A stretch of DNA of 64,000 bases from Prolixibacteraceae bacterium (GCA_019459525.1 JAIBEY010000013.1:1-64000); one strand, 5' to 3'; positions 35,887 through 46,134 are shown, counted from the stretch's first letter. Made by a program: numbers and translations. Notes: generated by a model not told the origin, from the letters alone.

Positions 35887-38505
35887 ATGTCTTTTCACCC
35901 ACTACTTTACCTGGTTCTTTTCCTTGGTGGAATAACCGTTGTTTCTGCTCAAAGTGCGGTAGAATATAGCCTTTCTACCGATTCCACCGTCAATCGGCTT
36001 GCAGGAACCAATCGGATTTATAACGCAACACGAATAGAAAATCGCCCAAAAATTGATGGCAGGCTTACCGATGCCTGTTGGGAATCCGGTGTTTGGTCGG
36101 GTCAATTTACGCAACAGGTTCCAAATCAGGGCAAAAATCCTTCACAAGATACAGAAATTAAGATTCTATACGACAACAGTAATTTGTATGTCGGGTTTAA
36201 ATGTTACGACAAAGGGCCAGGAAAGATAAGGCCAATTTTAAGCAGGCGCGACAAGATGGATGGAGATATTGCCGGAATTGCGCTGGATTCTTATTTCGAT
36301 AAACAAACCGCTTACGAATTTAATGTGGCAGCATCGGGCCAGAAAGTTGATTTGGTGCATTTAGGCGCCTATTTATGGGATTTTAACTGGGATGCCGTTT
36401 GGGATGGAAAAGCTCAGGTTTACGATTCGATTTGGACATCGGAATTAAAAATTCCTTTTAGCCAGCTCCGTTTTGCTCCCGGTAAAGAGCAGGTCTGGGG
36501 TATGCATGTCTGGCGTTGGATAGACCGTCATCAGGAAGAAAGCCAATGGAAACTCATTCCGATTGATGCCCCGGCCATGGTTTATTTGTTTGGCGAATTA
36601 AGAGGGATTGAAGGGGTAAAACCAAAAATAAACTATCAGTTTCTGCCATACGTAAACACCCGTTTTAGCCCGAATACCGATCTCGAAAATAAAACAACAT
36701 TGGGTTACGGATTAAACGGAAAAGTTGGCCTCAATTCAGGATTTACGCTTGATTATGCCATTAATCCTGATTTTGGGCAGGTGGAAGCCGACCCGTCAGT
36801 ATTAAACCTGACCTCCTACGAAGTTTTCAACGAGGAAAAAAGACCGTTCTTTCTGGAAGGGAACACCATTCTCGATTTTTCGATGGGAGAGGACATGCTT
36901 TTTTATAGCCGCCGGATTGGCCATGCCCCGAGTTATTATCCTGATCTGGATGAAAATCAAACCATTTCGATTGCCGAAAATACGCCTATTTTAAGTGCAT
37001 TGAAACTGACCGGAAAGACAAAAAAAGGCTTGTCGGTTGGGGTGGTCCAAAGCTTTACGGCCAAACAGCATGCTACCATTTTTAGCGACAACTCAAAATC
37101 GAAAACAACAGTGGAACCATTTACCAGTTTTATGGTTGGACGGGTGAAACAAGATTTTAATAAGGGAAACACCACGCTGGGAGGTATGGTTACCTCTACA
37201 TTCCGGAATATTAACGATCAACATCTGGAATTTCTGTCGAATTCGGCGTTGGCCGGAGGCATAGACTTTCAGCACAACTGGAAGAACCGGAAGTATTTTG
37301 TTGATTTTAAAGGCGTTTTTAGTGATATACAAGCAGAAAAAGATGCCATTTCAAGATTGCAGACCTCATCGGTGCATTTTTATCAGCGCGAAGATGCCGG
37401 TCATTTGGAATATGATACCGACCTTACCAATCTTTCGGGTTGGGGTGGATTATTGAGCGGGGGAAAGCGGAGCGGTAAACTGAGGGCAATTGGGTCATTA
37501 AATTGGCGTTCACCTGGTGTCGATTTAAATGATGTTGGTTATTTGTATCAGGCAGATATTGTGGAAGAGATGGTTAACATTACCTATAAGGTTGACCGCC
37601 CGAAAGGAAAAGTCAGGAATTATTACGTTGAATTTGAGCAGGAACACGATTGGAGTTACGGTGGTGAGAATACGTTGGATCGTTTAAAATTACATGGATA
37701 TTTGCAATTCAAGAATCTATGGAACGTACATTTAAACCTGAAAAAGTACTATAATATTTTTGATACCCGCGAATTGCGCGGTGGACCTGGTTTATTTAAA
37801 GGTGGATACAATGATGTTGAATTGTTTATTCAGTCGAATCAGGTGAAAGATTTGATGGTTGGATTTGGTCCACGATTTAAGTTTTACTCCGATAAGATTT
37901 CGAAGACCGACTATTATACCTTGTATTTAAGATGGCAGTTGAGCGACCGTTTTACAATTACGGCACGTTCGGTTTACGATAATTCAGTTGATCACCACCA
38001 GTTTGTAACCCGTACCAAAAATATAGAGGGTACCACCAAATATCTGGTCGGAACAATCGATCGCAATACACTTTCATCAACACTTCGTTGCGAATATTTT
38101 GTTTCACCTGAAATATCTATTCAATACTACGGAAATCCGTATGCCTCAATCGGGAAATATGAAAATTTCAGGGAAGTGGCAGACGCCGGAAGCCGATCGC
38201 TTGATAAGCGCTACGTGGGATTAAATCACTTTCCGATAGCTGGTAATTCCTATTTGCTCCAAAAAAATGGTACCCCGGAATACACCATTTCCAACCCCGA
38301 TTTCAACTTTCAGGAATTTAGTTCAAATCTGGTTGGTCGTTGGGAATTCAGGCCTGGTTCAACCTTGTATCTGGTTTGGACCAACACACGCTCTGCCTAT
38401 TCCGACCAGTTAAACCAATCGATCTGGAAGAGTTTTGGAAATATCTCGGGTGTAAATTCCCAAAATGTATTTATGGTCAAATTCAGCTACTGGTTTTCGT
38501 TATAA
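35887..38505 (+). CDS. DUF5916 outer-membrane protein with CBM9-like domain
   Basis: An 872-residue protein with a signal peptide (MSFHPLLYLVLFLGGITVVSAQ). Residues about 45-235 form a CBM9-like beta-sandwich (PKIDGRLTDACWESGVW, IKILYDNSNLYVGFKCYD, SELKIPFSQLRF). From about 250 on there is a DUF5916 beta-barrel region with alternating polar/aromatic strands, including NPDFGQVEADPSVLNLTSYE and EEKRPFFLEG, both typical of the family. It ends in a C-terminal aromatic strand (FSYWFSL) as in outer-membrane barrels. The function of the family is unknown, though the sandwich suggests glycan binding. A MATE gene follows by 36 bases. Confidence 0.88.
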   Translation: MSFHPLLYLVLFLGGITVVSAQSAVEYSLSTDSTVNRLAGTNRIYNATRIENRPKIDGRLTDACWESGVWSGQFTQQVPNQGKNPSQDTEIKILYDNSNLYVGFKCYDKGPGKIRPILSRRDKMDGDIAGIALDSYFDKQTAYEFNVAASGQKVDLVHLGAYLWDFNWDAVWDGKAQVYDSIWTSELKIPFSQLRFAPGKEQVWGMHVWRWIDRHQEESQWKLIPIDAPAMVYLFGELRGIEGVKPKINYQFLPYVNTRFSPNTDLENKTTLGYGLNGKVGLNSGFTLDYAINPDFGQVEADPSVLNLTSYEVFNEEKRPFFLEGNTILDFSMGEDMLFYSRRIGHAPSYYPDLDENQTISIAENTPILSALKLTGKTKKGLSVGVVQSFTAKQHATIFSDNSKSKTTVEPFTSFMVGRVKQDFNKGNTTLGGMVTSTFRNINDQHLEFLSNSALAGGIDFQHNWKNRKYFVDFKGVFSDIQAEKDAISRLQTSSVHFYQREDAGHLEYDTDLTNLSGWGGLLSGGKRSGKLRAIGSLNWRSPGVDLNDVGYLYQADIVEEMVNITYKVDRPKGKVRNYYVEFEQEHDWSYGGENTLDRLKLHGYLQFKNLWNVHLNLKKYYNIFDTRELRGGPGLFKGGYNDVELFIQSNQVKDLMVGFGPRFKFYSDKISKTDYYTLYLRWQLSDRFTITARSVYDNSVDHHQFVTRTKNIEGTTKYLVGTIDRNTLSSTLRCEYFVSPEISIQYYGNPYASIGKYENFREVADAGSRSLDKRYVGLNHFPIAGNSYLLQKNGTPEYTISNPDFNFQEFSSNLVGRWEFRPGSTLYLVWTNTRSAYSDQLNQSIWKSFGNISGVNSQNVFMVKFSYWFSL

Positions 38506-38541
38506 TTGCTTCCTTTGCGCTGAATTCTAGAATTTTTAGTC

Positions 38542-39891
38542 GTGAGTTTCTCTGATTATTTACCTGTTTACCGAAAAAATCTGGTTCTGGCGGTTCCGGT
38601 TATTCTTGCTCAAATAGGGCAGGTAACTGTAAATCTGGCCGATAACATTATGGTGGGGCATGTGGGTACCACCGAGTTGGCTGCTGCTTCATTTGCCATT
38701 AATGTGTTTCATGTGGGTATGCTTTTCGGGCTGGGAATCACGTATGGTTTAACGCCTTTGGTTGGGCAGGCGTTTAGCTCCAGGGGCAAAGTAAATGTTG
38801 GGTCGTGGCTGAAAAACGGATTGGTTGTGCATTTGGTGGCTTCTTTACTGCTGTGCGCAGTTATGTCGTCAGTCGTATTTTTTATGGACCGGATGGGGCA
38901 GAGCAAAGAAGTTGTTCAAATGGCTATTCCCTATTTCCTGATTCAGGTTTCATCGCTTTTTCCGCTGCTGTTGTTTTTCTCTGTCAAGCAGTTTTTTGAA
39001 GGGATAGGCAATACTAAAATGGCCATGATTATTACGATTGTTGCCAATCTGGTGAATGTGGGTCTTAACTATCTGCTTATCTACGGAAAGTTAGGTTTTC
39101 CAGCGTTGGGACTTAATGGAGCTGGCTACGCTACGCTGATTTCCCGGATTATTATGCCCATCATATTTGTCTTCATGATTGTGCAGAAACCTCATTTCAA
39201 GGCTTATCTGCAAGCTGCCCGTAAATCAGTCGTCGAATCAGCTAAGATTAAACGAATCATTTCCATTGGGTTACCAATTGGATTACAACTGGTTATTGAA
39301 GTTTTGGCATTCAGCTTGGGAGCGATTATGTTGGGCTGGATATCGAAGGAAGCGATTGCAGGCCATCAGGTGGCAATTGGTATGGCCTCCATGACGTACC
39401 TGATTTCATTTGGGCTGGCCTCGGCAACAACGATTCGTGTAAGTCATGCTTTTGGCGAGCACTCCGGAAATGAGTTGAAGCATACCATTTTTGCATCGCT
39501 TCATATTGTAATCGCATTTATGTCGTTGATGGGGATTTTGTTTGTTATTTTCCGCAACCACCTGCCCTTATTGTTTACGACTGACCCGGCTGTAATTGAA
39601 GTTGCTGCCGGATTATTGATTGTTGGTGCCTTTTTTCAGATTTTCGATGGCACGCAGGTTGTTTTGCTAGGCGCATTGCGTGGCATGGCCGATGTGAGGG
39701 TCCCGATGTTTATGGCTTTCTTTTCCTACATTGTTGTCAGTCTGCCAATTAGTTATTTACTTGCATTTGTATTTCATTTTGGTTATTCGGGTGTTTGGAT
39801 CGGTTTTGTTTTTGGACTTTTAACAGCAGCCGTTTTATTCGGATTCAGGCTTAACTATCAATTACGAAAATTTGAGCAACAAAAAAGCTGA
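38542..39891 (+). CDS. MATE-family multidrug exporter
   Basis: A 449-residue 12-helix transporter of the NorM/MATE family, starting at GTG. The first helix region reads VPVILAQIGQVTVNLADNIMVGHVGTTELAAAS, with the typical D-x-x-M-V-G-H, and the second half repeats the fold from SIGLPIGLQLVIEVLAFSLGAIMLGWISKEAIAGHQ. It exports cationic drugs or organic compounds using Na+ or H+. It is probably co-transcribed with the DUF5916 gene. Its last codons overlap the terminator of the convergent gene. Confidence 0.93.
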   Translation: MSFSDYLPVYRKNLVLAVPVILAQIGQVTVNLADNIMVGHVGTTELAAASFAINVFHVGMLFGLGITYGLTPLVGQAFSSRGKVNVGSWLKNGLVVHLVASLLLCAVMSSVVFFMDRMGQSKEVVQMAIPYFLIQVSSLFPLLLFFSVKQFFEGIGNTKMAMIITIVANLVNVGLNYLLIYGKLGFPALGLNGAGYATLISRIIMPIIFVFMIVQKPHFKAYLQAARKSVVESAKIKRIISIGLPIGLQLVIEVLAFSLGAIMLGWISKEAIAGHQVAIGMASMTYLISFGLASATTIRVSHAFGEHSGNELKHTIFASLHIVIAFMSLMGILFVIFRNHLPLLFTTDPAVIEVAAGLLIVGAFFQIFDGTQVVLLGALRGMADVRVPMFMAFFSYIVVSLPISYLLAFVFHFGYSGVWIGFVFGLLTAAVLFGFRLNYQLRKFEQQKS

Positions 39892-39910
39892 TAATAAATT
39901 ACCAGCTTTT
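39883..39910 (-). terminator. Terminator for the Tat TIM-barrel gene
   Basis: AAAAGCTG/CAGCTTTT arms with a 12-base A/T loop. On the minus strand it ends in TTTTTTG. It overlaps the last codons and stop of the convergent MATE gene and may serve both. Confidence 0.7.
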
Positions 39911-39932
39911 CAAATCGTTATTTGTTTGGTTC

Positions 39933-40799
39933 TTATTTCACGTATTCAGCGGCATTTAAATAATCGAAGCTCTTTTGAACGCTCACTACAGGTTCGAAAT
40001 TATAGCGTTCAACTTCAACAAACGAATCTTTTAAACCGTTTTTATAAGCCGTTTCGTAAATCGATTTAAAATCGAGTTGTCCGCTTTCGCCGATTTCCTT
40101 TTCGTCTTTAATGTGCAAAACCGGGAACCGATCTGGATATTTGTTCAAGTAATCAACTGCTTTATAACCGCCACGCATGACCCAATACACATCCATTTCG
40201 AAGAAAACTTTTTTAGGATCGGTATTTTTTATCATGAAATCGTACATGATTTCCCCTTCAATTTTTTCAAATTCGCGGGCATGGTTGTGAAATCCAAATT
40301 GAACTTTAGCCGCAGAAGTTAACTCTCCAATGGCATTGTAATAATCGCACCATATTTTCAGATCGTCGAGTTTGGTCGGGATTGGCATACTTGGTTTTAC
40401 CATGAAACGAACGCCTGCATCCAGGTGGTCTTCCAGTGCTTTTTTCCACCAGTCCATAGCCTCACCATGTTTTTCTTTGGTATAGTTTGGTCCGCCAAGA
40501 TGAGTGCTGGTCATCTTCATTCCCAGGCCTTTTACCACTTTTTTAAATTCACCCGGAGCCATTCCGTAAATTTTACCTTCTCCGTAATTGGCCGTTTCCA
40601 GAGTGGTGTAACCCATATCGCCAACTAATTTTAAGGTACCTAAAGCATCAGCTTTCATCGCATCGCGCAATGAATAAAGTTGTAAGCCGATGGCTTTCTT
40701 TTTTTTACCAGCAACCGAAGCCTGTAATAATGGGCTGCTTAATAGGCTGCCGGCAACAACTAACGAACTGGTCTTTAAGAAATCTCTTCTGTTTGTCAT
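39933..40799 (-). CDS. Tat-exported sugar phosphate isomerase/epimerase-type TIM barrel
   Basis: A protein of 288 residues from the ATG at 40797-40799. The start MTNRRDFLKTSSLVVAGSLLSSP is a clear twin-arginine signal, which fixes the start; the 22 codons upstream in the frame would bury it. The body is an AP-endonuclease-2/xylose-isomerase-like barrel: GLQLYSLRDAM, MGYTTLETANYG, MTSTHLGG, FGFHNHAREFEKI, FFEMDVYWVMRGG and PVLHIKDE, with His/Glu/Asp metal ligands. Such periplasmic proteins in Bacteroidota are thought to act on sugars (for example 3-ketoglycosides), but the substrate cannot be read here. Candidate -7 boxes: TAAATTTG (40832-40839) and TATTTTTG (40845-40852), minus strand. Confidence 0.85.
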   Translation of the reverse strand: MTNRRDFLKTSSLVVAGSLLSSPLLQASVAGKKKKAIGLQLYSLRDAMKADALGTLKLVGDMGYTTLETANYGEGKIYGMAPGEFKKVVKGLGMKMTSTHLGGPNYTKEKHGEAMDWWKKALEDHLDAGVRFMVKPSMPIPTKLDDLKIWCDYYNAIGELTSAAKVQFGFHNHAREFEKIEGEIMYDFMIKNTDPKKVFFEMDVYWVMRGGYKAVDYLNKYPDRFPVLHIKDEKEIGESGQLDFKSIYETAYKNGLKDSFVEVERYNFEPVVSVQKSFDYLNAAEYVK

Positions 40800-40964
40800 G
40801 ATATTTTTAGTTAAAATTGGTTTATGTAATTCAAATTTATTCTTCAAAAATAGTGAAACGAACAATATGGTCGCAGTCTATAAGAATATATTCTGAATCT
40901 GCCGGAGTTTTTGTATCGAAATAGTTTCAACAAATTGCAGGATTAGCCTGGATTGTCAATAAAA

Positions 40965-40995
40965 AACCGGACATCTTCTTTTTCGAAATCCGGTT
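40965..40995 (-). terminator. Terminator after the small secreted protein gene
   Basis: Arms AACCGGA and TCCGGTT, followed by TTTTTT on the minus strand, 24 bases after the stop at 41019. Confidence 0.75.
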
Positions 40996-41018
40996 CTGAA
41001 TGTTTAAATGAATTGAAT

Positions 41019-41390
41019 TTATTTTTTTTGTGCGGTCAGCGTTTTGGGGCCTTCCGGAGTATCAACTTTGCCAATAAGTTTATTGTCTTCACGTTTTAAT
41101 TCTACGTTTATACTGTTCCCGTCAACGGTTGTAGTGAAGCTAACTTTTTCTTTGTCAATTTTAAGATTGCTTACAGCCAGTTCTCCGGCTTCAAGTTTGA
41201 TAACACAAATCGTTTGTCCGTCTTTTTCAGAGAAGATCAGACTTCCTTTTTCGTATCCGGAAGGAGCTTCGCTTACTTCATAAAGCCATTCTCCGAGTAT
41301 CGGTTTGTTTTTTACTTCAGCCTGAAGTTGAAACCCAGCGAACAACGTAACTGCCGCTAAAAACAGAAATGCTAAAAATTGCTTTTTCAT
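41019..41390 (-). CDS. Small secreted protein, unknown function
   Basis: A 123-residue protein with a signal peptide (MKKQFLAFLFLAAVTLFAGFQLQAEV, cleavage near residue 25). The mature part is all-beta in character with the pattern ILGEWLYEVSEAPSGYEKGSLIF, then IKLEAGELAVSNLKIDKEKVSFTTTVDG and a final KLIGKVDTPEGPKTLTAQK. This looks like a small lipocalin-like beta-barrel domain common in Bacteroidota periplasmic proteins. No ligand residues can be named. Monocistronic, with its own terminator. Confidence 0.7.
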   Translation of the reverse strand: MKKQFLAFLFLAAVTLFAGFQLQAEVKNKPILGEWLYEVSEAPSGYEKGSLIFSEKDGQTICVIKLEAGELAVSNLKIDKEKVSFTTTVDGNSINVELKREDNKLIGKVDTPEGPKTLTAQKK

Positions 41391-41554
41391 AAAATCTTTA
41401 ATTTGTGGTTATGCTATAAAAGTAAAAAAAGTTAGGAGTATAACTATTGGAAAATCCAATTTTAAAAAGACATGTTCCCTTTTTTAGCTACTTTTTTAAA
41501 CTTAAAATTGCTCAAAAAAAGTTACCTTCGAACCTCAATTTTTTTACTTCAAAA

Positions 41555-43690
41555 ATGGATCAGAAAATAATTCGACTGATAGCTCAACGAGTTGGTATTC
41601 AGGAAATACAGGTGTCAAATACAATTGGTTTGCTGGATGAAGGAGCAACCGTTCCGTTTATTTCACGTTACCGGAAAGAACGAACTGGCAGTTTGGATGA
41701 GGTTCAGATTGAAGCCATTAAAGATGAAAAAGAAAGGGTTGAGGAGCTTCTTAAACGTAAAGATACGATTCTGAAAACCATTCAGGAACAGAATTTACTG
41801 ACTCCTGAATTGCAAAAGCGGATTGACGATTGTTTTGATACCACCGAGCTGGAAGATATTTACCTGCCATACAAACCCAAACGCCGGACCCGAGCCATGA
41901 TTGCCCGTGAAAAAGGATTGGAACCGCTGGCCAAAATAATCATGAAACAATACGAATCGGACATTGAGCGAAAGGCTCACGCTTTTGTAAATGAAATGGT
42001 TGAGTCGGTTGATGATGCTCTGGCCGGTGCCCGCGATATAATTGCTGAATGGATTAACGAAAACGAGAAAGCCAGGTCGATTGTGCGCCGTGCTTTCGAT
42101 TCCGGAGCGTTTGTTACTTCGAAAGTGATTAAAGGGAAAGAAGAAGAGGCCGCCAAATTTAACGACTATTTCGATTGGAACGAACCGCTGAAAAAATGCC
42201 CTTCGCACAGGTTAATGGCCATGCGGCGCGGCGAAAACGAAGGTTTTCTGAGGGTTTCCATTTCGCCTGAAGGTGAAGACGCGATTTTGAGATTAAAACG
42301 TTACTTTATAAATAGTCACAACAGTTGTGCCGACCAGATGGAATTGGCTGTTGCCGATTCGTATAAACGATTGCTTGAACCCTCTATCGAAACCGAATTT
42401 GCCAATTTGTCGAAAGAAAAAGCTGATGAGGAGGCTATTCGTGTGTTTGTCGATAATTTACGTCAGTTGTTGCTTGCGGCTCCATTAGGGCAAAAGCGTG
42501 TGTTGGCGTTAGATCCGGGCTATCGCACCGGTTGCAAATTGGTTTGCCTCGATGCCCAGGGAAATTTATTGCATAATGAAACCATTTATCCGCACAAACC
42601 TCAGGAAGAAGTGAAACAAGCTGCCCGCAAGATTTCATCGCTGGTTAGCTCCTATCAAATTGAGGCTATTGCAATAGGAAATGGAACAGCCAGCCGCGAA
42701 ACGGAGCAGTTTATTAAAAAACTACATTTCGACCGCGAATTACGGGTTTATGTGGTTTCTGAGGATGGTGCGTCTATTTATTCGGCTTCTAAAATTGCCC
42801 GCGACGAATTTCCGCAATACGATGTTACTGTCAGGGGAGCCGTTTCTATTGGCCGGCGGTTGATGGATCCGTTGGCTGAATTGGTGAAAATTGATCCGAA
42901 ATCAATAGGAGTAGGGCAGTACCAGCACGATGTCGATCAAAAGAAACTGAAAAACAGTTTGGATAAGGTGGTTGAATCGAGTGTAAACCTGGTTGGGGTG
43001 AATGTGAATACCGCCTCACAACATTTACTGACTTATATTTCAGGACTTGGCCCCATGTTGGCTCAAAATATTGTGGATTATCGAAAAGAAAATGGTCCGT
43101 TTAATTCGCGGTCTGAACTACAAAAAGTGGCCCGGATGGGTGCAAAAGCTTACGAACAATCAGCCGGGTTTCTTCGTATTCCGGATGCTTTCAATCCATT
43201 GGATAATTCAGCCGTTCATCCCGAATCGTATTATGTCGTTGAAAAAATTGCAAAGGATTTGAAGTGCAGCATTCAGGAACTTATCTCGAATGAAGAACTG
43301 CAAAAACAAATTGATTGGACTAAGTATGTGACGGATAAAATTGGGCTTCCAACCCTGAAGGATATTCAGAAAGAATTGGCCAAACCAGGTCGCGATCCAC
43401 GTCAGGCAATTAAAGTATTCGAATTCGCACCAGGGATTTACAAAGTTGAAGATTTACAGGTAGGTATGGTTTTGCCCGGGATTGTAACTAACATCACTAA
43501 ATTCGGAGCGTTTGTTGATGTGGGCGTGAAACAGGATGGTTTGGTGCATGTGTCGCAATTGGCCGATCGCTTTATCAGCGATCCGTCTGAGATAGTTAAG
43601 TTGCATCAGCATGTACAAGTCAAGGTAATTGAACTCGATTTACAGCGTAAACGAATTCAATTAAGCTTGAAACAAGTACCTCAGAATTAA
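41555..43690 (+). CDS. tex: Tex-family S1 RNA-binding transcription accessory protein
   Basis: A protein of 711 residues from the ATG at 41555 (MDQKIIRLIAQRVG). The frame is open 36 codons upstream, but that stretch is low-complexity and absent from the family. Order of domains: Tex N-terminal helical region (TIGLLDEGATVPFISRYRKERTG), the YqgF-like domain (VLALDPGYRTGCKLVCLD), helix-hairpin-helix (SGLGPMLAQNIVDYRKENG) and the C-terminal S1 domain (PGIVTNITKFGAFVDVGV). It is a housekeeping nucleic-acid-binding protein linked to transcription and stress tolerance. Its 3' end overlaps the convergent pspC gene by 4 bases. Confidence 0.95.
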   Translation: MDQKIIRLIAQRVGIQEIQVSNTIGLLDEGATVPFISRYRKERTGSLDEVQIEAIKDEKERVEELLKRKDTILKTIQEQNLLTPELQKRIDDCFDTTELEDIYLPYKPKRRTRAMIAREKGLEPLAKIIMKQYESDIERKAHAFVNEMVESVDDALAGARDIIAEWINENEKARSIVRRAFDSGAFVTSKVIKGKEEEAAKFNDYFDWNEPLKKCPSHRLMAMRRGENEGFLRVSISPEGEDAILRLKRYFINSHNSCADQMELAVADSYKRLLEPSIETEFANLSKEKADEEAIRVFVDNLRQLLLAAPLGQKRVLALDPGYRTGCKLVCLDAQGNLLHNETIYPHKPQEEVKQAARKISSLVSSYQIEAIAIGNGTASRETEQFIKKLHFDRELRVYVVSEDGASIYSASKIARDEFPQYDVTVRGAVSIGRRLMDPLAELVKIDPKSIGVGQYQHDVDQKKLKNSLDKVVESSVNLVGVNVNTASQHLLTYISGLGPMLAQNIVDYRKENGPFNSRSELQKVARMGAKAYEQSAGFLRIPDAFNPLDNSAVHPESYYVVEKIAKDLKCSIQELISNEELQKQIDWTKYVTDKIGLPTLKDIQKELAKPGRDPRQAIKVFEFAPGIYKVEDLQVGMVLPGIVTNITKFGAFVDVGVKQDGLVHVSQLADRFISDPSEIVKLHQHVQVKVIELDLQRKRIQLSLKQVPQN

Positions 43691-43887
43691 AAAGTTTTTT
43701 CTTCAGGAATAATGGCCCACATAATCAGGTAGGCGATCAATCCGGGGAAACCAACACTGGCAATGGATAAGACGACGTAAAGAATCCGGACAATGGTTGG
43801 ATCCATATTTAGATAGTCAGCAATTCCGGCCAGGACACCGGCAACCATTTTTTCTTTTGACCTGGTAAGTCGTTTCGGATTTGTCAT
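43687..43887 (-). CDS. pspC: PspC-domain small membrane protein
   Basis: A 66-residue protein with the PspC domain: RLTRSKEKMVAGVLAGIADYLNMDPTIVRILYVVLS followed by one membrane helix ending LIMWAIIPEE. In enterobacteria PspC senses envelope stress; in Bacteroidota short stand-alone versions are common. It is the second gene of a two-gene unit, 2 bases after the small acidic-protein gene, and overlaps the end of tex. Confidence 0.88.
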   Translation of the reverse strand: MTNPKRLTRSKEKMVAGVLAGIADYLNMDPTIVRILYVVLSIASVGFPGLIAYLIMWAIIPEEKTF

Positions 43888-43889
43888 GA

Positions 43890-44144
43890 TTAATCGTCCT
43901 CCCCGTCTTCAAAATAACTATCCTGATTTTCCAATTCAGCTTCAAGAAATTCCTCTGCTTCTTCCAGAAGTTGGGCGATAAGGTCTTTGTCTTTGGGCTT
44001 TTCGTCGATCCAGTAAATGGTTTGGTTTACTGAAAAATCTTCAATGTCACTACCTACAATAAAACGTGGGTTTTGATTGTGAACAACATACAGCATGTCA
44101 GGCATTTCCTGAGAATTGTCGGCAAGCAAAAATTTTGGCAACAT
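43890..44144 (-). CDS. Small acidic conserved-type protein, unknown function
   Basis: An 84-residue cytosolic protein starting MLPKFLLADNSQEMPDMLYVVHN, with a central PRFIVGSDIEDFSVNQTIYWIDE and a strongly acidic end (EEAEEFLEAELENQDSYFEDGEDD). No signal peptide or membrane segment. I do not know a named family. It is translationally close to pspC (2 bases) and sits behind a good promoter, so a role with PspC is plausible but unproven. Confidence 0.75.
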   Translation of the reverse strand: MLPKFLLADNSQEMPDMLYVVHNQNPRFIVGSDIEDFSVNQTIYWIDEKPKDKDLIAQLLEEAEEFLEAELENQDSYFEDGEDD

Positions 44145-44172
44145 AGTTTTCTGTTTTTTTTGATTTGTTTAA

Positions 44173-44180
44173 CAAATTTA
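44173..44180 (-). promoter_or_regulatory. -7 box for the small acidic protein-pspC unit
   Basis: TAAATTTG on the minus strand, 29 bases before the ATG at 44142-44144, fits TAnnTTTG. Confidence 0.6.
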
Positions 44181-44368
44181 GATAAAAAAGGGAACTTTAA
44201 GCACGAATGTACCTCTATTTTGTAGCCTAAATAACGAATACTCTAAAAGTGTAAACTGTACCCCCAATTTAAATTATAGGTTAACAATGGATTTGGGTTC
44301 GGAAATGAAGCTTTGTAATAAAAGATATTACTATTTTAGCACCAATTGATTTAACTAAAACAGGAAAT

Positions 44369-46051
44369 ATGCAAAGTTTGAATGACTTCTTGACCTTAAT
44401 TGACAGTTATGTTGGTAGTTCACAATGGTTTGTTTATTTCCTGCTTGGTACAGGTTTGTTTTTTACTATTTACCTGAAGTTTCCTCAATTCCGGTATTTA
44501 AAATACTCTTTTCGCATTGTACGCGGTAAATTTGACCGGCCAGGCGATGTGGGTGATACCTCTCACTTTCAGGCTCTAGCTACAGCTCTTTCCGGAACTG
44601 TTGGTACCGGAAACATAGCCGGGGTTGCACTAGCTATCCATTTGGGAGGTCCGGCAGCTTTATTCTGGATGTTGATGACTGCCATAATTGGGATGACGAC
44701 CAAATTTGTTGAAGTTACCTTATCGCATAAATATCGCGAAATTGCCGAAGATGGTACTGTCTCGGGCGGCCCCATGTACTACATGAAAAACAGGTTAAAG
44801 ATGAAATGGCTGGCCGTGATCTTTGCGATTGCTACCGTACTTTCGTCGTTTGGTACGGGAAGCTTGCCACAAATTAACAGCATCGCCAATTCAGCTTTTG
44901 CAACTTTTGGTATCAATCATATGTTAACGGGCGCCGTATTATCGGTTATTCTGGCTTTTGTAATTATTGGCGGGATTAAACGTATTGCAAAAATTACCGA
45001 GAAATTGGTTCCCATCATGGCTATTATTTATTTTATTGGCGCCATTGGAGTGATCGGGTATAATTACGAAAATATAATTCCCTCTTTAATTGCTGTTGTT
45101 GGTGATGTGTTTACCGGAACTGCTGCCATCGGAGGTTTCCTGGGTGCCGGATTTTCTTTTGCATTTAACCGGGGTGTAAACCGTGGTTTATTCTCAAACG
45201 AAGCAGGGCAGGGTTCGGCGCCAATTGCCCATGCTGCGGCACGTGCTCACGAACCGGTTTCCGAAGGTTTGGTAGCTTTACTCGAACCGTTTATCGATAC
45301 CATCATCATTTGTATGCTTACCGGACTGGTAGTTTTATCATCAGGAGTATGGTCGAAAAAAATTGATAACCAGTTTCAGTATTCTGATTTGGTTGTTTTG
45401 AATGGGACTTATACCGACCAAAACCCTGAAGGAGTTAAAACGTTGTACCATCATTTTTCGGGTAAAGAATCGTTGGAGCCATTTTCTGGTAATTTGGTGG
45501 TTGCCGATGGGCAAATCAGCAATTCGGATGTAACTGTGCTTCACTCGCGTTCGGTTGCCGAAGATGTTGTGGTTTTAAAAGATAAAAAGAAGCTGACCGG
45601 AGAAATACCGGTGCAGAATGGAAAAGTGGTAAATACCGACAAATTAATATTCGTAGGTAAGTCGTTGATTCATAGTGCTCCGTTAACCACAGAAGCTTTC
45701 ACTAAAAGTTGGTTTGGCGATTACGGCCGGTATATTGTTTCAATCGGCATTTTGCTGTTTGCTTTCTCAACAGCTATTTCGTGGTCGTATTATGGTGGCC
45801 GGGCTATCATCTTTTTGTTTGGTGTAAAAGGTGATATTTATTTCCGTATCGTTTACGTTATTGGCTTCTTTCTGGCTTCGTTTACCGATACCACTATCAT
45901 CTGGACATTGTCAGGAGTTACCATTGCTTTAATGACCATTCCAAACTTAGTTGGGATTCTGATGCTGCACAAGGAAATGAAATCAGAAGTTGGTTTGTTC
46001 TGGAAAGAGTGGGCGAACCGTTTCCCCGGAGAGAAAGTACCGAAAGTATAA
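44369..46051 (+). CDS. AGCS-family sodium:alanine symporter with an extra soluble insert
   Basis: A 560-residue membrane transporter of the alanine/glycine:cation symporter family. Signature segments: [75 protein letters not shown] and [22 protein letters not shown]. Family members are usually about 450-490 residues; the excess lies between two late helices (about 330-435), a hydrophilic, beta-rich stretch ([43 protein letters not shown]). The insert should face one side of the membrane as a separate domain. Upstream AGGAAAT precedes the ATG. Confidence 0.92.
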   Translation: MQSLNDFLTLIDSYVGSSQWFVYFLLGTGLFFTIYLKFPQFRYLKYSFRIVRGKFDRPGDVGDTSHFQALATALSGTVGTGNIAGVALAIHLGGPAALFWMLMTAIIGMTTKFVEVTLSHKYREIAEDGTVSGGPMYYMKNRLKMKWLAVIFAIATVLSSFGTGSLPQINSIANSAFATFGINHMLTGAVLSVILAFVIIGGIKRIAKITEKLVPIMAIIYFIGAIGVIGYNYENIIPSLIAVVGDVFTGTAAIGGFLGAGFSFAFNRGVNRGLFSNEAGQGSAPIAHAAARAHEPVSEGLVALLEPFIDTIIICMLTGLVVLSSGVWSKKIDNQFQYSDLVVLNGTYTDQNPEGVKTLYHHFSGKESLEPFSGNLVVADGQISNSDVTVLHSRSVAEDVVVLKDKKKLTGEIPVQNGKVVNTDKLIFVGKSLIHSAPLTTEAFTKSWFGDYGRYIVSIGILLFAFSTAISWSYYGGRAIIFLFGVKGDIYFRIVYVIGFFLASFTDTTIIWTLSGVTIALMTIPNLVGILMLHKEMKSEVGLFWKEWANRFPGEKVPKV

Positions 46052-46054
46052 GTC

Positions 46055-46116
46055 GTTTCAGGTTCCAAATTTCAAATTCCAAGTCAGAAAACCTGGAACT
46101 TGAAATTTGGAACTTG
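46055..46116. repeat. Inverted repeat of the TTTCAGGTTCCAA family
   Basis: Left arm 46060-46081 and right arm 46094-46115 are 22-base inverted copies with two mismatches around a 12-base loop. The left flank GTTTCAGGTTCCAA is identical to part of the 888-917 repeat. It follows the symporter stop by 3 bases, so it may act as a hairpin terminator-like element, though it has no T-run. Confidence 0.75.
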
Positions 46117-46134
46117 GAATACAGATTTCCTTCG

